Assembly: GCA_964481775.1 (NCBI GenBank)
Contig: CAYZUX010000002.1
Location: 1 to 64,000, forward strand
From: OLB16 sp964481775
GTDB lineage: Bacteria > Hinthialibacterota > Hinthialibacteria > OLB16
DNA: 64,000 nucleotides
Direction: 5' to 3'
Shown here: positions 18,016-27,313 of the stretch, one piece after another
How the letters are laid out: every line of letters begins with the position of its first letter
Numbering within the stretch: the stretch's first letter is position 1
Made by a program: the position numbers and the translations under genes
Notes under the pieces: generated by a model
What the model was told of the DNA's origin: nothing
Database searches by the model: none
What the model saw: only the letters and a program-made list of their open reading frames with translations

Positions 18016-19774
18016 ACGACGTCCGGAAATCGTGGTGGGGATCTTTGTCCTCGTGGTCCTGGGGGTGGCGGCCTATATCATTCTTGCCATCCAGGGCAAC
18101 CCTTTTGAGGAAACCTTCCGTCTTTCCTCTCTCTACAGCCGTGTGAGCGGAGTGAAGCAGGGAACCTCGGTCTCACTGGCGGGACACCAGGTGGGACAGG
18201 TCGAAAAAGTCACCCCACGTCCCGACCTGCATAAAGTCGAGGTGATCATGTCGATCTCGCAAGCCTATGAGGGGGCGATCCTCACCGATGCCACTGCAAC
18301 GATAGTTCCGGTCGGCTTCCTGGGTGATGTGATGATCGAGCTGACCTATGGCAACCTGGGAGAGCCGGCTAAAGATGGAGATCTCTTGCGGGGAGGTGAA
18401 CCCCTCGACTGGCAGTCTCTTCTCAAGGCAGCGGCGACCGAATTCAGCGGAGCCATGCGTTCGGTCAACACCGTGGTGGGAAACGAACAGCTTCAGACCG
18501 ATCTCAGCCGGATTCTGGACAACCTTTCCCAATTTACCGACACCCTCAACAACCTTGTGGTCCCCGAGGACCGCGCCCAGCTGGATAAAATCATGGTCTC
18601 CCTGGGTGACATGGGAGAGAAGATCGGCCAGGCTGCGGATAGCCTGCAGATGCTGATCGAGGAGAATCGCGAAAGTCTCACCACTTCCCTGGCGAATACC
18701 AGGTCCATCACCGAGCAGGTGAAGGGAGAGATTGCCCCCGATTTCAGCGAAGCTGCCAAGTCCTTCACCGAGCTGGGCACGAAGATGACCGCTCTGACCG
18801 AAAAGATCGACCAATTCGTGGCCGCCAACTCAGAGAATGCGGGACAGGCGATCACCGGGATCAAGGAGTCCACTGCCTCTCTGCGTGAAACTTTGAATTC
18901 AGCCAAAGCATCCCTGGACCAGATCAAGGAAGGGCCCGGCACACTGCATGACCTGGTCTACGATGATGAGACAAGCCGGCAACTGAACTCTACGTTGCGC
19001 AGTGCGGCGCGTTTCTTCGATAGCTGGTCGGGGATTGGTTCCGGGCTGCAGATCAAGGTTTCCGCTGAGGCAAAATGGTTCTTCGATGATCCACTCGGAG
19101 ACCATTCCCGGAATGACTTCAGGACTGTTATCACCCAGCCCGCGCCGGGGATGGAGTTTCAGGGTTACAATGAGGTCTGGAGCGATGGAGACGACAACCG
19201 TGCCGAGTGGGATTTGGCCGGGCAGGTCTGGTTCGGTGACTATGGGATTCTCGCGGGAGTAGACGACGCAGGATATGACCCGGACCTGGATCTGCTTTTC
19301 CTCGGCAAGGTTCCCAACTCTGGAGGGCGGCTGGTCGCGGGATTCGGCATCCTGGAGGGAGAGGCTGGAGCCAGGCTCGAAGCACACCTGATCCCGGACC
19401 TGCTTTACCTGAGACTCGATGGAGTCGGTTTCACTTCGGAAGACAAGGAGCGCCTGGATCTTTCCCTGCGAGCTCAAGTCTGGGAGAACCTCCACATCCT
19501 GGGTGGTTTCGAAAGTCTGGTCGGATCCCCGGAACGCCGTGCTTTTGCCGGCTTGCGCTATGAATTCGGCAAAAAGTTCGGACAGAAGAAAGAGGGAGAG
19601 GAAGATGGCTTTGAGGAGTCTTACCAATCCGAGGTAGAATCCAGCGGATATGAATCGACTCTTCCAGGAAAAGATCCCTTCGCCGAGGATGAGGCACTCT
19701 GGGAAAAAGAAAAGAAAGGAGAACTGATCCCGGCAGAAGAAGCACCCTCCATCAAACCACCGACAGGCTTATAA
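18008..19774 (+). CDS. MCE-domain (MlaD-like) protein with long helical and beta-rich C-terminal parts
   Basis: 588 residues from a TTG start preceded by GAGGGAG and overlapping mlaF. Residues 9-29 form one membrane anchor, about 38-115 the MCE domain (VSGVKQGTSVSLAGHQVGQV, IVPVGFLGDVMIEL). Residues about 140-330 are helical or coiled coil. From about 345 the pattern is alternating polar and hydrophobic with many Gly and aromatic residues (WDLAGQVWFGDYG, LRAQVWENLHILGG, AGLRYEFG), as in amphipathic strands. The end is acidic. E. coli MlaD has only about 180 residues. The tail could sit in or near the outer membrane, letting one protein bridge the periplasm; this part is inference. Confidence 0.85.
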   Translation: MAKRRPEIVVGIFVLVVLGVAAYIILAIQGNPFEETFRLSSLYSRVSGVKQGTSVSLAGHQVGQVEKVTPRPDLHKVEVIMSISQAYEGAILTDATATIVPVGFLGDVMIELTYGNLGEPAKDGDLLRGGEPLDWQSLLKAAATEFSGAMRSVNTVVGNEQLQTDLSRILDNLSQFTDTLNNLVVPEDRAQLDKIMVSLGDMGEKIGQAADSLQMLIEENRESLTTSLANTRSITEQVKGEIAPDFSEAAKSFTELGTKMTALTEKIDQFVAANSENAGQAITGIKESTASLRETLNSAKASLDQIKEGPGTLHDLVYDDETSRQLNSTLRSAARFFDSWSGIGSGLQIKVSAEAKWFFDDPLGDHSRNDFRTVITQPAPGMEFQGYNEVWSDGDDNRAEWDLAGQVWFGDYGILAGVDDAGYDPDLDLLFLGKVPNSGGRLVAGFGILEGEAGARLEAHLIPDLLYLRLDGVGFTSEDKERLDLSLRAQVWENLHILGGFESLVGSPERRAFAGLRYEFGKKFGQKKEGEEDGFEESYQSEVESSGYESTLPGKDPFAEDEALWEKEKKGELIPAEEAPSIKPPTGL

Positions 19775-19957
19775 TGGTTGACCGTGGATACAATGCCGGT
19801 GCATAGCCGGGTGTGCTCATCACAGCCACTGCACACCCACCAACCCGATCTGCACCACAAGAGCCATATTCTGAGGCTGGCGAATTGACGCAGATAGTAA
19901 TTCAGCACCCCCTTCTTTCCGTATCTCCTCTCAGGTTCAGATCTACCCCATGTGGCC

Positions 19958-21430
19958 TTATCTGGAGTTCATCCTCTGAAGTCGAAGCACAATATCCTGT
20001 TGAAACACAGGAGTGGTAACATCAAGACATCCATTGGAAACCATGTGAATCCAGGGTGAATACTGACCGGATTCCGGTGAGAACGCCGCCATGAGGTAAT
20101 TTCCGGATGGGACTTTCAACCCTAGTGTCAGCTGGATTGGTTTCCCATAGTCTTCTGTGCCAAGTTCACGGCTGTCTGCGAGGTAAATGGCGTAGTCTTC
20201 TCCCGCAACTCCGAATGAAGAGGCACAGAGGTGGCCGGGGATTTCCCCCAAAATATCAGGAAGCGGGCTTGCTCTCTTGAGATCGAAAGAATGGATGAAA
20301 CGGGACAGATATCCGATCCAGGAACGTATGTGAGCTCGCGATGTCTCAGTTCCGGTCTCGCAGTAGTTGATGATGGAAAAATCGATGTAGTCATAGTGCG
20401 CTCCCGACATGAGCGCGGTCCAGGCCCGCTTGCGGTGGATAGTCCAGCCATCATAATCTTTGTACTGGCTGGCCACATTATCCTCGTCCATGTTCAGAGG
20501 TTTCATTTCATGCCAGCTGGCCAGACAGAAATCCCGGAAAGGTTTCAGGCAGAGCTGTTTTGACATGAAGGGTCCCATGTGGTAACTGGTTCCGGCGTAG
20601 GTGATATTGGGCAAGGGGTGGATGTTTACAATATCGAGAGGTGGCTCCGCAAATGAGCGTGTGGCGGGATGCTCCCAAGGTTCATAGGTGAATGCCAGAT
20701 GACCGGCGATCAGGTGTTGGTTGGGGAGCTGTGCCTCGGTCTCACGGATGATCCGCGCAATTTCAACCTGCCAGGCATCCACCTCCGAGGTTGTGGGCAT
20801 TCCTTTTTCATTTGCAGGCCATCCACCCGGTTCGTTGCAGATTTCATAGAAGATATTGTCGTAACGGTTGGTCTCTTCCACGATTTTCCGAACATGGCGA
20901 AACTGGTATTCATTGATTCCCGGATGACGCAGAGTCGTATAATCATGCCACTCAATCACTGGAAGATCGTTGATATTATTCCCCGCATTGAGGGGGTTCA
21001 ATGACCAGATATTCGGAGCGTAAGTATTGCTCGTCAGTACCACCTCAACAACGATGCCAAGGTCCGATGCCAGTCCAAGGAATCCGTGGAGACGTTCAAA
21101 GAACTCCGGATTCCATTGATCCAGGTCATACTTGGGTTGTCCATCCAGGGCGGAATCCGGTCCTACGCGAAGAAAAGGAGCGATGTAATCCGGGGACTCC
21201 GGCTTACAGGTAGAGTAAGGATTGCAGTAGCTTTGAAGCTCGCGGAAAAGAACGAAAAGCCTTGTCAGGGTATGTCCATATTCAGCGGCGTGACGTAGAT
21301 ATTTCCTGAAATCAAAGGGGCGATTCATCACGGCCCCATAATGCTCGGTCGCAGTCACGAGCACTCGTGGTTTTCCTCTCAGTTCAAAGTATTTGGGATT
21401 TTCCGGTAAGACGTGGAGTGCTGTGGACAT
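19958..21430 (-). CDS. Glycoside-hydrolase-like TIM-barrel protein (GH5/DUF4038-like)
   Basis: 490 residues from the ATG at 21430, which has GGAGG nine bases upstream. No signal peptide. It starts with LRGKPRVLVTATEHYGAV, a motif of putative glycoside hydrolases of the DUF4038/GH5 clan. The clan's acid-base Asn-Glu pair fits in IFYEICNEPGGWP. A His-rich HYDYIDFSI segment follows. The last 100 residues are beta-rich. A cytosolic location is suggested by the lack of a signal. It lies 33 bases after the sialidase-like gene on the same strand. The exact substrate is unknown. Confidence 0.72.
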   Translation of the reverse strand: MSTALHVLPENPKYFELRGKPRVLVTATEHYGAVMNRPFDFRKYLRHAAEYGHTLTRLFVLFRELQSYCNPYSTCKPESPDYIAPFLRVGPDSALDGQPKYDLDQWNPEFFERLHGFLGLASDLGIVVEVVLTSNTYAPNIWSLNPLNAGNNINDLPVIEWHDYTTLRHPGINEYQFRHVRKIVEETNRYDNIFYEICNEPGGWPANEKGMPTTSEVDAWQVEIARIIRETEAQLPNQHLIAGHLAFTYEPWEHPATRSFAEPPLDIVNIHPLPNITYAGTSYHMGPFMSKQLCLKPFRDFCLASWHEMKPLNMDEDNVASQYKDYDGWTIHRKRAWTALMSGAHYDYIDFSIINYCETGTETSRAHIRSWIGYLSRFIHSFDLKRASPLPDILGEIPGHLCASSFGVAGEDYAIYLADSRELGTEDYGKPIQLTLGLKVPSGNYLMAAFSPESGQYSPWIHMVSNGCLDVTTPVFQQDIVLRLQRMNSR

Positions 21431-21463
21431 TATTTTCAACCTCCGATTGAGTGAATTATTTTT

Positions 21464-22753
21464 CTAATCGACTGGTGTTCCACCACCACAGATATCTGGA
21501 TCAAATACGTTGCGGATATCCGAATCTGGCGAGGCATCTCGAATCCTCCGGTCATTATTGAGAGGACGATCGATGAGATGCCATTTGATCAGTCCCACAT
21601 CTCGTGGGGCAGGCCCTTTTTCTCCAGGCTGAGTCCGATAGCCTGTTCCAAATGCCGTTAATAGAGAACCATCCGGTAACAATACGGTTGAGGTTGCCTG
21701 ACTGCTGGCCCACCAGCTATTCTCATCGAGGCGGTTTGCATTCCAATAGTGCAGGATATATTTGTGATCCAAATCCCAGGATTGCCCGTTATCGTGGCTT
21801 AGCACGGCCTCTATGCCAAAGCGTGGAAATTCATTTCCACTGGTTGTATAACCCTTCCGTACCACATAAGTCATCACAATCTTTCCATCCGGCATGACCA
21901 CCATGGAGGGATGATGACGTCCCCAGGCATATAATCTGTTCAGGGTTGACCAGGTTTTTCCATCATCTTTTGAAATAGACACGGCCAGCCCCTCGTAATG
22001 GTCCATGGTCTCCGGAAAATCCTCGGGTTTGTCTGTCCGGCAGGCAGCAATCAGATTTCCATTCAGGGCCCTTATCAGTGCCACTTCGCTTACACCATAC
22101 CATTCAGGAACCTGATTGGCCTGAGACCATGTTCTTCCGGAATCTGTGCTACACCGAATATAGCCCTGTGAATATCCAGGTCCCGCGCCTGATGCCCACA
22201 AAGCATGATCCATCGTATAACCGGTCTCAATAAGACGTGATATGGCTCCCGTTGTCCGATCACGGTCCACAAACAACGGATCCCACACATTCCAGGGTTT
22301 ACCTTCTGGAGCGGGTGGAACAAGTCCAAGCGATTTCCATGATTCACCGTAATCCTCGCTGAGCCAACGCTGGGTGGCCAACAAAGTGACTTTGCCCCCT
22401 CCAAGGTATGCGAGGGCCACACCCATACCCGTATCAGGCTGTCCATCCTCACCCGTATGGACAAACCTGGGCGGGGACCAATGATTCCCCTGATCATCAC
22501 TCCAAAGCACCATGGCCTGATGGGGGTAGTCACAACTCACCAGCATGAGCAGACGGTTTCTTTCAGGCATAAAAACGATGTATGGCACCGCCACCACCCG
22601 TTCCCAGGTTTCCGTGAGGATCTGGAAATCAGCGGAAATACTGAAGCAACCTGCATCGCCATTCCTTTCCCTCACACGATGCGATTTCCATGCTGCATCC
22701 GCATTGGGGCAAATCATCGCAGCCAGCAGGAACACACACAATACAGGTTTCAT
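21464..22753 (-). CDS. Secreted sialidase-like BNR/Asp-box propeller
   Basis: 429 residues from the ATG at 22753; the signal peptide is KPVLCVFLLAAMICPNADA. Five Asp boxes are visible: SDDQGNHW, SEDYGESW, STDSGRTW, SKDDGKTW and SHDNGQSW. This is the six-bladed sialidase fold, though family members can act on glycans other than sialic acid. An upstream in-frame TTG would give 15 more residues but would bury the signal. Likely co-transcribed with the downstream glycosidase-like gene and divergent from the membrane-protein operon. Confidence 0.8.
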   Translation of the reverse strand: MKPVLCVFLLAAMICPNADAAWKSHRVRERNGDAGCFSISADFQILTETWERVVAVPYIVFMPERNRLLMLVSCDYPHQAMVLWSDDQGNHWSPPRFVHTGEDGQPDTGMGVALAYLGGGKVTLLATQRWLSEDYGESWKSLGLVPPAPEGKPWNVWDPLFVDRDRTTGAISRLIETGYTMDHALWASGAGPGYSQGYIRCSTDSGRTWSQANQVPEWYGVSEVALIRALNGNLIAACRTDKPEDFPETMDHYEGLAVSISKDDGKTWSTLNRLYAWGRHHPSMVVMPDGKIVMTYVVRKGYTTSGNEFPRFGIEAVLSHDNGQSWDLDHKYILHYWNANRLDENSWWASSQATSTVLLPDGSLLTAFGTGYRTQPGEKGPAPRDVGLIKWHLIDRPLNNDRRIRDASPDSDIRNVFDPDICGGGTPVD

Positions 22754-22886
22754 ACGGGATGACACGACGGACACCTCATGTTGATCAGGAATCTTCAATA
22801 CTATGATCTGTAACCCAGTGGATCAATTCCCCTCTCCATTTCAACCATCAGTTGTTTCTGTTCCGGCAATCTCACCGGATCGCTGA

Positions 22887-22915
22887 TTGACCCGCCTTTC
22901 AGGATGGGATACCCT
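22887..22915 (+). promoter_or_regulatory. Weak candidate promoter for the 22991-30319 gene run
   Basis: TTGACC, 17 bases, TACCCT, 76 bases before the start of the zinc-ribbon membrane protein in the divergent gap. Reasonable position; the -10 is poor, so only tentative. Confidence 0.3.
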
Positions 22916-22990
22916 ATCTATAAACAATAGTACCAGTCCTCCACAGATTCATGCGTGACTGTCAGTCCAGTGTTGAGGGAGGTCAAGGTA

Positions 22991-24073
22991 ATGAATAGTC
23001 AAGGTACCCGGGGAACCTGGGGAATTCGTTTCCTGATTCACTTCTTCACCGTCGTCCTTGGGATTCTCATTTTCTGGCTTCTCGGTTTCCTTATCCAGGA
23101 TATCAAGTCAATCCAAGGCCCCCTCTACAACGACATTGAACGCAAGTATGTCGACCTGAGTCTGATCCAGAAACAAGAGGATCTTGTAAAGCAGATTACC
23201 AGCCTCGATCGGGAAATCGCCAATAAGCGCGAGGAACAGAACCTGGTGGGCAACAGCTCCGAGAACCTCCAACGCACCATCAACCAACTGCTGGAGCTGC
23301 AGAAGCTCAGCATCGAGAGACAGGTGTCACTTCCTGAATCCGATCAGGCCGACCTGTCTTTGAGCCTCTCTCATTTCCTGGAGAGTCAAAAGAACTATCA
23401 AACGCTGAACCAGGAAATCTCTGGGCTGCTCCTGAAAAAGGAATCACTCGATGCAGAGAAAAGACAGCTGGATGAGGAAATTGAAAAGAAAAGAGAACCA
23501 GCCAGAGCGGAATTTGACCAATTGTTGGAGAAACACAATTTCAAGCTGGCCTGCATTCAACTGGCTTTTCTGATACCACTGCTCGTTGTCGCAGGATATC
23601 TGCTGATCCGTTGGCGTGGGATCATCTACTTCCCACTCATCCTCGCCTTCAGTGGAGCCACACTGGTGAAAACCGTCGCTGTGATCCACGATTATTTTCC
23701 ATCACGCTATTTCAAGTATATTGTTACGTTAGGTCTCCTGGTGGTCGTCGCTCAATTTCTCATTTATCTGATCAGAATGATTGCCTATCCCAAGATGGCA
23801 TGGGTTGCCAAACAGTACCGTGAGGCATATGAAAGATTTCTCTGCCCGGTCTGCGAGTACCCGATCAGGACGGGACCACGGAAATTCCTTTATTGGACCC
23901 GTCGGACTGTCCATAGGGTATTGCCTCAAGGAGATCCCTCCTCCACTGACACTCCCTACACATGCCCTTCCTGTGGTACTGTCCTTTACGAAGTCTGCGG
24001 CAACTGCGAAAAGATCAGGCACTCCCTGCTTGCTCACTGTGAGCATTGTGGAACGAAGAAAGAGATTGGATGA
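22991..24073 (+). CDS. Unrecognised membrane protein with coiled coil and C-terminal zinc ribbons
   Basis: 360 residues from the ATG at 22991 with GGGAGG just upstream. One membrane helix (about 13-36), a coiled coil (about 55-175) rich in Gln, Glu and Lys, three further hydrophobic helices (about 185-275), then a cytosolic tail with four CxxC pairs: CPVC, CPSC, CGNC and CEHC, which suit two zinc ribbons. I do not recognise a named family. It is the first of five close plus-strand genes and has a second membrane protein 37 bases downstream. Confidence 0.75.
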   Translation: MNSQGTRGTWGIRFLIHFFTVVLGILIFWLLGFLIQDIKSIQGPLYNDIERKYVDLSLIQKQEDLVKQITSLDREIANKREEQNLVGNSSENLQRTINQLLELQKLSIERQVSLPESDQADLSLSLSHFLESQKNYQTLNQEISGLLLKKESLDAEKRQLDEEIEKKREPARAEFDQLLEKHNFKLACIQLAFLIPLLVVAGYLLIRWRGIIYFPLILAFSGATLVKTVAVIHDYFPSRYFKYIVTLGLLVVVAQFLIYLIRMIAYPKMAWVAKQYREAYERFLCPVCEYPIRTGPRKFLYWTRRTVHRVLPQGDPSSTDTPYTCPSCGTVLYEVCGNCEKIRHSLLAHCEHCGTKKEIG

Positions 24074-24110
24074 GATCAAAATCTCTGTTCTCCTTATCCC
24101 ATAAAAACCG

Positions 24111-24848
24111 ATGATGGGTGAAGCCAAACGTCTCAACAGACCCTGGATGCTCAAACGCCTCCAAGCTCATCTGCAACGCCAAGGGATTCCCCGTATTCAA
24201 ATGTTCGTGATGGTCTCAGGAACAGCTTTGGCTGGATTTCTCTCCTCGGTTCTGTTCTTGCGTCTGGGTCTCCATTCCATGTGGCTGCGCTATGGACTGT
24301 CAGTGGTGACAGCCTATGGCGTCTTTCTCACATTCTTATGGTTCTGGGTGATTTATTATCGTGGGAAGCTTTCTTCCTCTCTGGATGGGGGTGATCTGCT
24401 GGACCTGACTGATGGAGTGTGTCAACTTTTTTCCTCAAAATCCTCCGGTGATCCGGTCACTGGTATCAACCAGCTCGCTGAGGATCCAGGCGGTGATATC
24501 CCTCTCAAGTCCGCATTCGATCTTGAGCTGGATGAAATGCTGGTTCTGCTGGCCTTGCTTGCAGCAATCGGATCCGCATTCGTTTGTTCGATCTACATTA
24601 TCGCCATTGCACCTGTGCTTCTGGCTGAGATGATGCTGGATGGTGTCCTTGGAGTGGCTTTGTATCAACGTCTTAAGAAAATCGACCAACATTATTGGCT
24701 GGAATCCGCGTTCACGCGGACCTGCTTTCCATTCCTCTGGGTTTTGTTCTTTTTCATAATCACTGGGGCAGTTCTTCACTGGTATGCTCCAGAGGCCTTG
24801 TCGATTGGCGGTGTCTGGCATCATTATCTTTCCGACAACAACAAATAA
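24111..24848 (+). CDS. Unrecognised multi-pass membrane protein
   Basis: 245 residues. A basic N-terminus (KRLNRPWMLKRLQAHL) is followed by two helices (about 33-80), a polar loop of about 55 residues and three more helices, ending in GGVWHHYLSDNNK. The segment QGIPRIQMFVMV-SGT-ALAGFLSS and the MWLRYGLS motif resemble conserved but uncharacterised membrane proteins found in other Gram-negative bacteria. Its context, between the zinc-ribbon membrane protein and secreted glycan enzymes, gives no firm role. Confidence 0.7.
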   Translation: MMGEAKRLNRPWMLKRLQAHLQRQGIPRIQMFVMVSGTALAGFLSSVLFLRLGLHSMWLRYGLSVVTAYGVFLTFLWFWVIYYRGKLSSSLDGGDLLDLTDGVCQLFSSKSSGDPVTGINQLAEDPGGDIPLKSAFDLELDEMLVLLALLAAIGSAFVCSIYIIAIAPVLLAEMMLDGVLGVALYQRLKKIDQHYWLESAFTRTCFPFLWVLFFFIITGAVLHWYAPEALSIGGVWHHYLSDNNK

Positions 24849-24915
24849 CTTCAAGTCTTACACAATCTCTTCGCCACCATCTGTACAGACTAAGTTGTGT
24901 ATGAGAGGATACCCC

Positions 24916-27273
24916 ATGACAAACCGATACAACAATAATGCCAGATATTATGGAACACACCGAGATCAAGCAGGAACACTTGGAATGCTCCTCCTGATGG
25001 TTTGTATCTGTGCCATCACCACCTTTTCCTACGCCAACGAAAATCCGACTTCATCATCCACCGAGGAAACAATGACTCTCGAATCCCTTTTTAAGAACCC
25101 GCCACGGGAATACCGCATGCTGCAGATCATTCATCCCTTTCCGGATAACCCTGACACAAACCCCTACAAATGGTTTGGTCAGCGATTTCAGGCACCAGTT
25201 TCTGATGGGAACACGAAGCAAACTCCAAGCTCCCAGCTCGCCGATTTTCTTGTCCATGATGGTTATGGCGGGGTGGTCGCCAATGTATCCTTTGACAAAT
25301 ACCTGGAGAGCGAGGAGGCCTGGAAGGTTTTCCTGCAAGGAGTCAAGGAATGTAAAGACCGTGGTCTGTTGGTTTGGTTATATGACGAGAAGGGATATCC
25401 CAGTGGAAAAGCAGGTGGTTTGACGATGCGGGATCATCCTGAGTATGAGTGCCAGGGTGTTGTCTGCGCAAAAACCGAAGGCAAGATCATGGTTCGTCAC
25501 CACTTTCCCAAAGGTGAACGGTACCTGGGGGCTCCGCTCAGCGTTGTCGCAATTCCCATCGGCGACGAACATCTCGAGATGGAACGATGTCTTCCCATTC
25601 CACCTGAGACCTACACCGGAAAACAGGAACTGGTCTGGCAGGCACCCGACGATAGCGACTGGGTGATTCTCTCTTTTCATAAGCGCTACATGTACGAGGG
25701 CACCCATATCGTGACCAACCTCTCCGATTCCCTGCCCTATATTGACATCATGAATCATGATGCAGTAGCCCGTTTCATCGAACTCACCCATCAAGCCTAC
25801 CATGACCGTTGCGGTAAGGACCTGTGGGATCATATCGATGCAATCTTCACGGATGAACCCTCACTGATGACTGGTTACCTCAAAGAGGAAGAGGGACTGC
25901 TGCCTCCCATACCCTGGAGCCGCGGGTTTGCCGAAGAATTCAACAAGCGGGCCGGATACGACCTGATCCCCAAACTTCCCTTCTTATTTGAAGAATGTGG
26001 TGATGAGACAGCATATGTCCGCATCGATTTCTGGAGGGTGATTTCCCAGCTCATCGAGGAAAATTATTATGGACAGATCCAGGAATGGTGTCAGGCACAC
26101 GGGATCGCCTCCTCGGGCCATGCACTGCTTGAGGAAGGATTACACCATCATGTCATTTTCGAAGGAAATCTATATCGTGACCTACGGCGCCAGGATGTTC
26201 CCGGTATCGATATCCTGAGCTCGAATCCGGAGGAGTTGGCCCGCTCACGCCAGATCCCAGTGCCGAAGTTTGTCAGCTCGGTCGCACACGGAATCGGTGC
26301 ACCAAAAACCCAAAGCGAGACCTCCAGCCATGTCGAACGAACCGGCAACCGTCCCTGCTCTTTTGAGCAGCGAGTCGGAACGATCAACTGGATGTATGTC
26401 CAGGGACTGAATTATGTCACCTCTTACTACTCGCCCTCGGAATTCTCCGATACGGAAAGAAAAACCTTCAATGATCACATCGGTCGCCTTGGCGCGATGC
26501 TCACGCAAGGCAGACATCTTGCTGACATAGCCGTCTACTACCCCATTCAGAGCATGTGGGGAGCCTGCACCCCGACTGATAAGATTGCTTGGCATCCACC
26601 TGTATCCGAGCGGGAACGCCGTGTGAATGACACATTTGGTGAAGCATCACAGGTACTGCTCGCGAGTCAAAGGGATTTCGATTTCGTCGATGATCAGGCG
26701 ATCCTTGAAGCTGAGGTGAAAGATGGCGCGCTTCAACTGCAGGGAGAGTCTTACCGTTGTATGGTTCTGCCAGAAACCTGGGTAATTCCATTGGCTGTGC
26801 TCAAGAAAATTACTGCATTTGTCAATAATGGCGGGAAACTGGTAACCGTGGGAGATCTCCCTTCGGTTGCCGATCGAAAAGGGGATACACCCGAGGTTAT
26901 CTCCCTTTCGGCTGAATTGAAATCTTCAGCAAATGTCGCAATCCGGGATAACTCCGCTGGCATGGTCGAGGCCATCAAGCAGTTTCTTCCTGCTGATTTG
27001 ACTCTTGACAACAGTTGCCCGGAATTGTTTTATTGTCACCGTGTTCTTGAAAATCGAGACATTTATTTCCTCGCGAATAATGGGAGTGCTCCCATTCAAA
27101 GAAAAGTCACGATTCAGACAGTTGGGAAGGTTGAGAAATGGCATCCCACGACAGGCGAGATACAATCATTAAGCGCGGCCACGGCTGAAGGGAAGACCAT
27201 CATCGACCTCAGTTTTCAGCCATTCGAAGGATATTTCCTTGTTGTCAACAGAGATAAATCAAACCAAGAGTGA
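24916..27273 (+). CDS. Secreted GH106-like alpha-L-rhamnosidase family protein
   Basis: 785 residues from the ATG at 24916, which has AGAGG eight bases upstream; earlier codons lack a site. A signal-like helix lies at about 23-38, ending near FSYANE. The GH106 pattern follows: LFKNPPREYR, a YGGVVANV strand, VWLYDEKGYPSGKAGG and IDAIFTDEPSL with acidic residues suited to catalysis. GH106 enzymes remove L-rhamnose from pectin or decorated glycans. It is shorter than many GH106 proteins, which exceed 1000 residues, and appears to lack a C-terminal carbohydrate-binding sandwich. Next to a glycosylasparaginase-like gene. Confidence 0.75.
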   Translation: MTNRYNNNARYYGTHRDQAGTLGMLLLMVCICAITTFSYANENPTSSSTEETMTLESLFKNPPREYRMLQIIHPFPDNPDTNPYKWFGQRFQAPVSDGNTKQTPSSQLADFLVHDGYGGVVANVSFDKYLESEEAWKVFLQGVKECKDRGLLVWLYDEKGYPSGKAGGLTMRDHPEYECQGVVCAKTEGKIMVRHHFPKGERYLGAPLSVVAIPIGDEHLEMERCLPIPPETYTGKQELVWQAPDDSDWVILSFHKRYMYEGTHIVTNLSDSLPYIDIMNHDAVARFIELTHQAYHDRCGKDLWDHIDAIFTDEPSLMTGYLKEEEGLLPPIPWSRGFAEEFNKRAGYDLIPKLPFLFEECGDETAYVRIDFWRVISQLIEENYYGQIQEWCQAHGIASSGHALLEEGLHHHVIFEGNLYRDLRRQDVPGIDILSSNPEELARSRQIPVPKFVSSVAHGIGAPKTQSETSSHVERTGNRPCSFEQRVGTINWMYVQGLNYVTSYYSPSEFSDTERKTFNDHIGRLGAMLTQGRHLADIAVYYPIQSMWGACTPTDKIAWHPPVSERERRVNDTFGEASQVLLASQRDFDFVDDQAILEAEVKDGALQLQGESYRCMVLPETWVIPLAVLKKITAFVNNGGKLVTVGDLPSVADRKGDTPEVISLSAELKSSANVAIRDNSAGMVEAIKQFLPADLTLDNSCPELFYCHRVLENRDIYFLANNGSAPIQRKVTIQTVGKVEKWHPTTGEIQSLSAATAEGKTIIDLSFQPFEGYFLVVNRDKSNQE

Positions 27274-27313
27274 CAGGATGACCCATTCAGGGAGTAAGTG
27301 ACCGGACAATCTC

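Noticed and set aside
18899..19627. 242-codon minus-strand frame opposite the MCE gene
   Set aside because: Shadow of the beta-rich part of the MCE gene; no motif or start signal.
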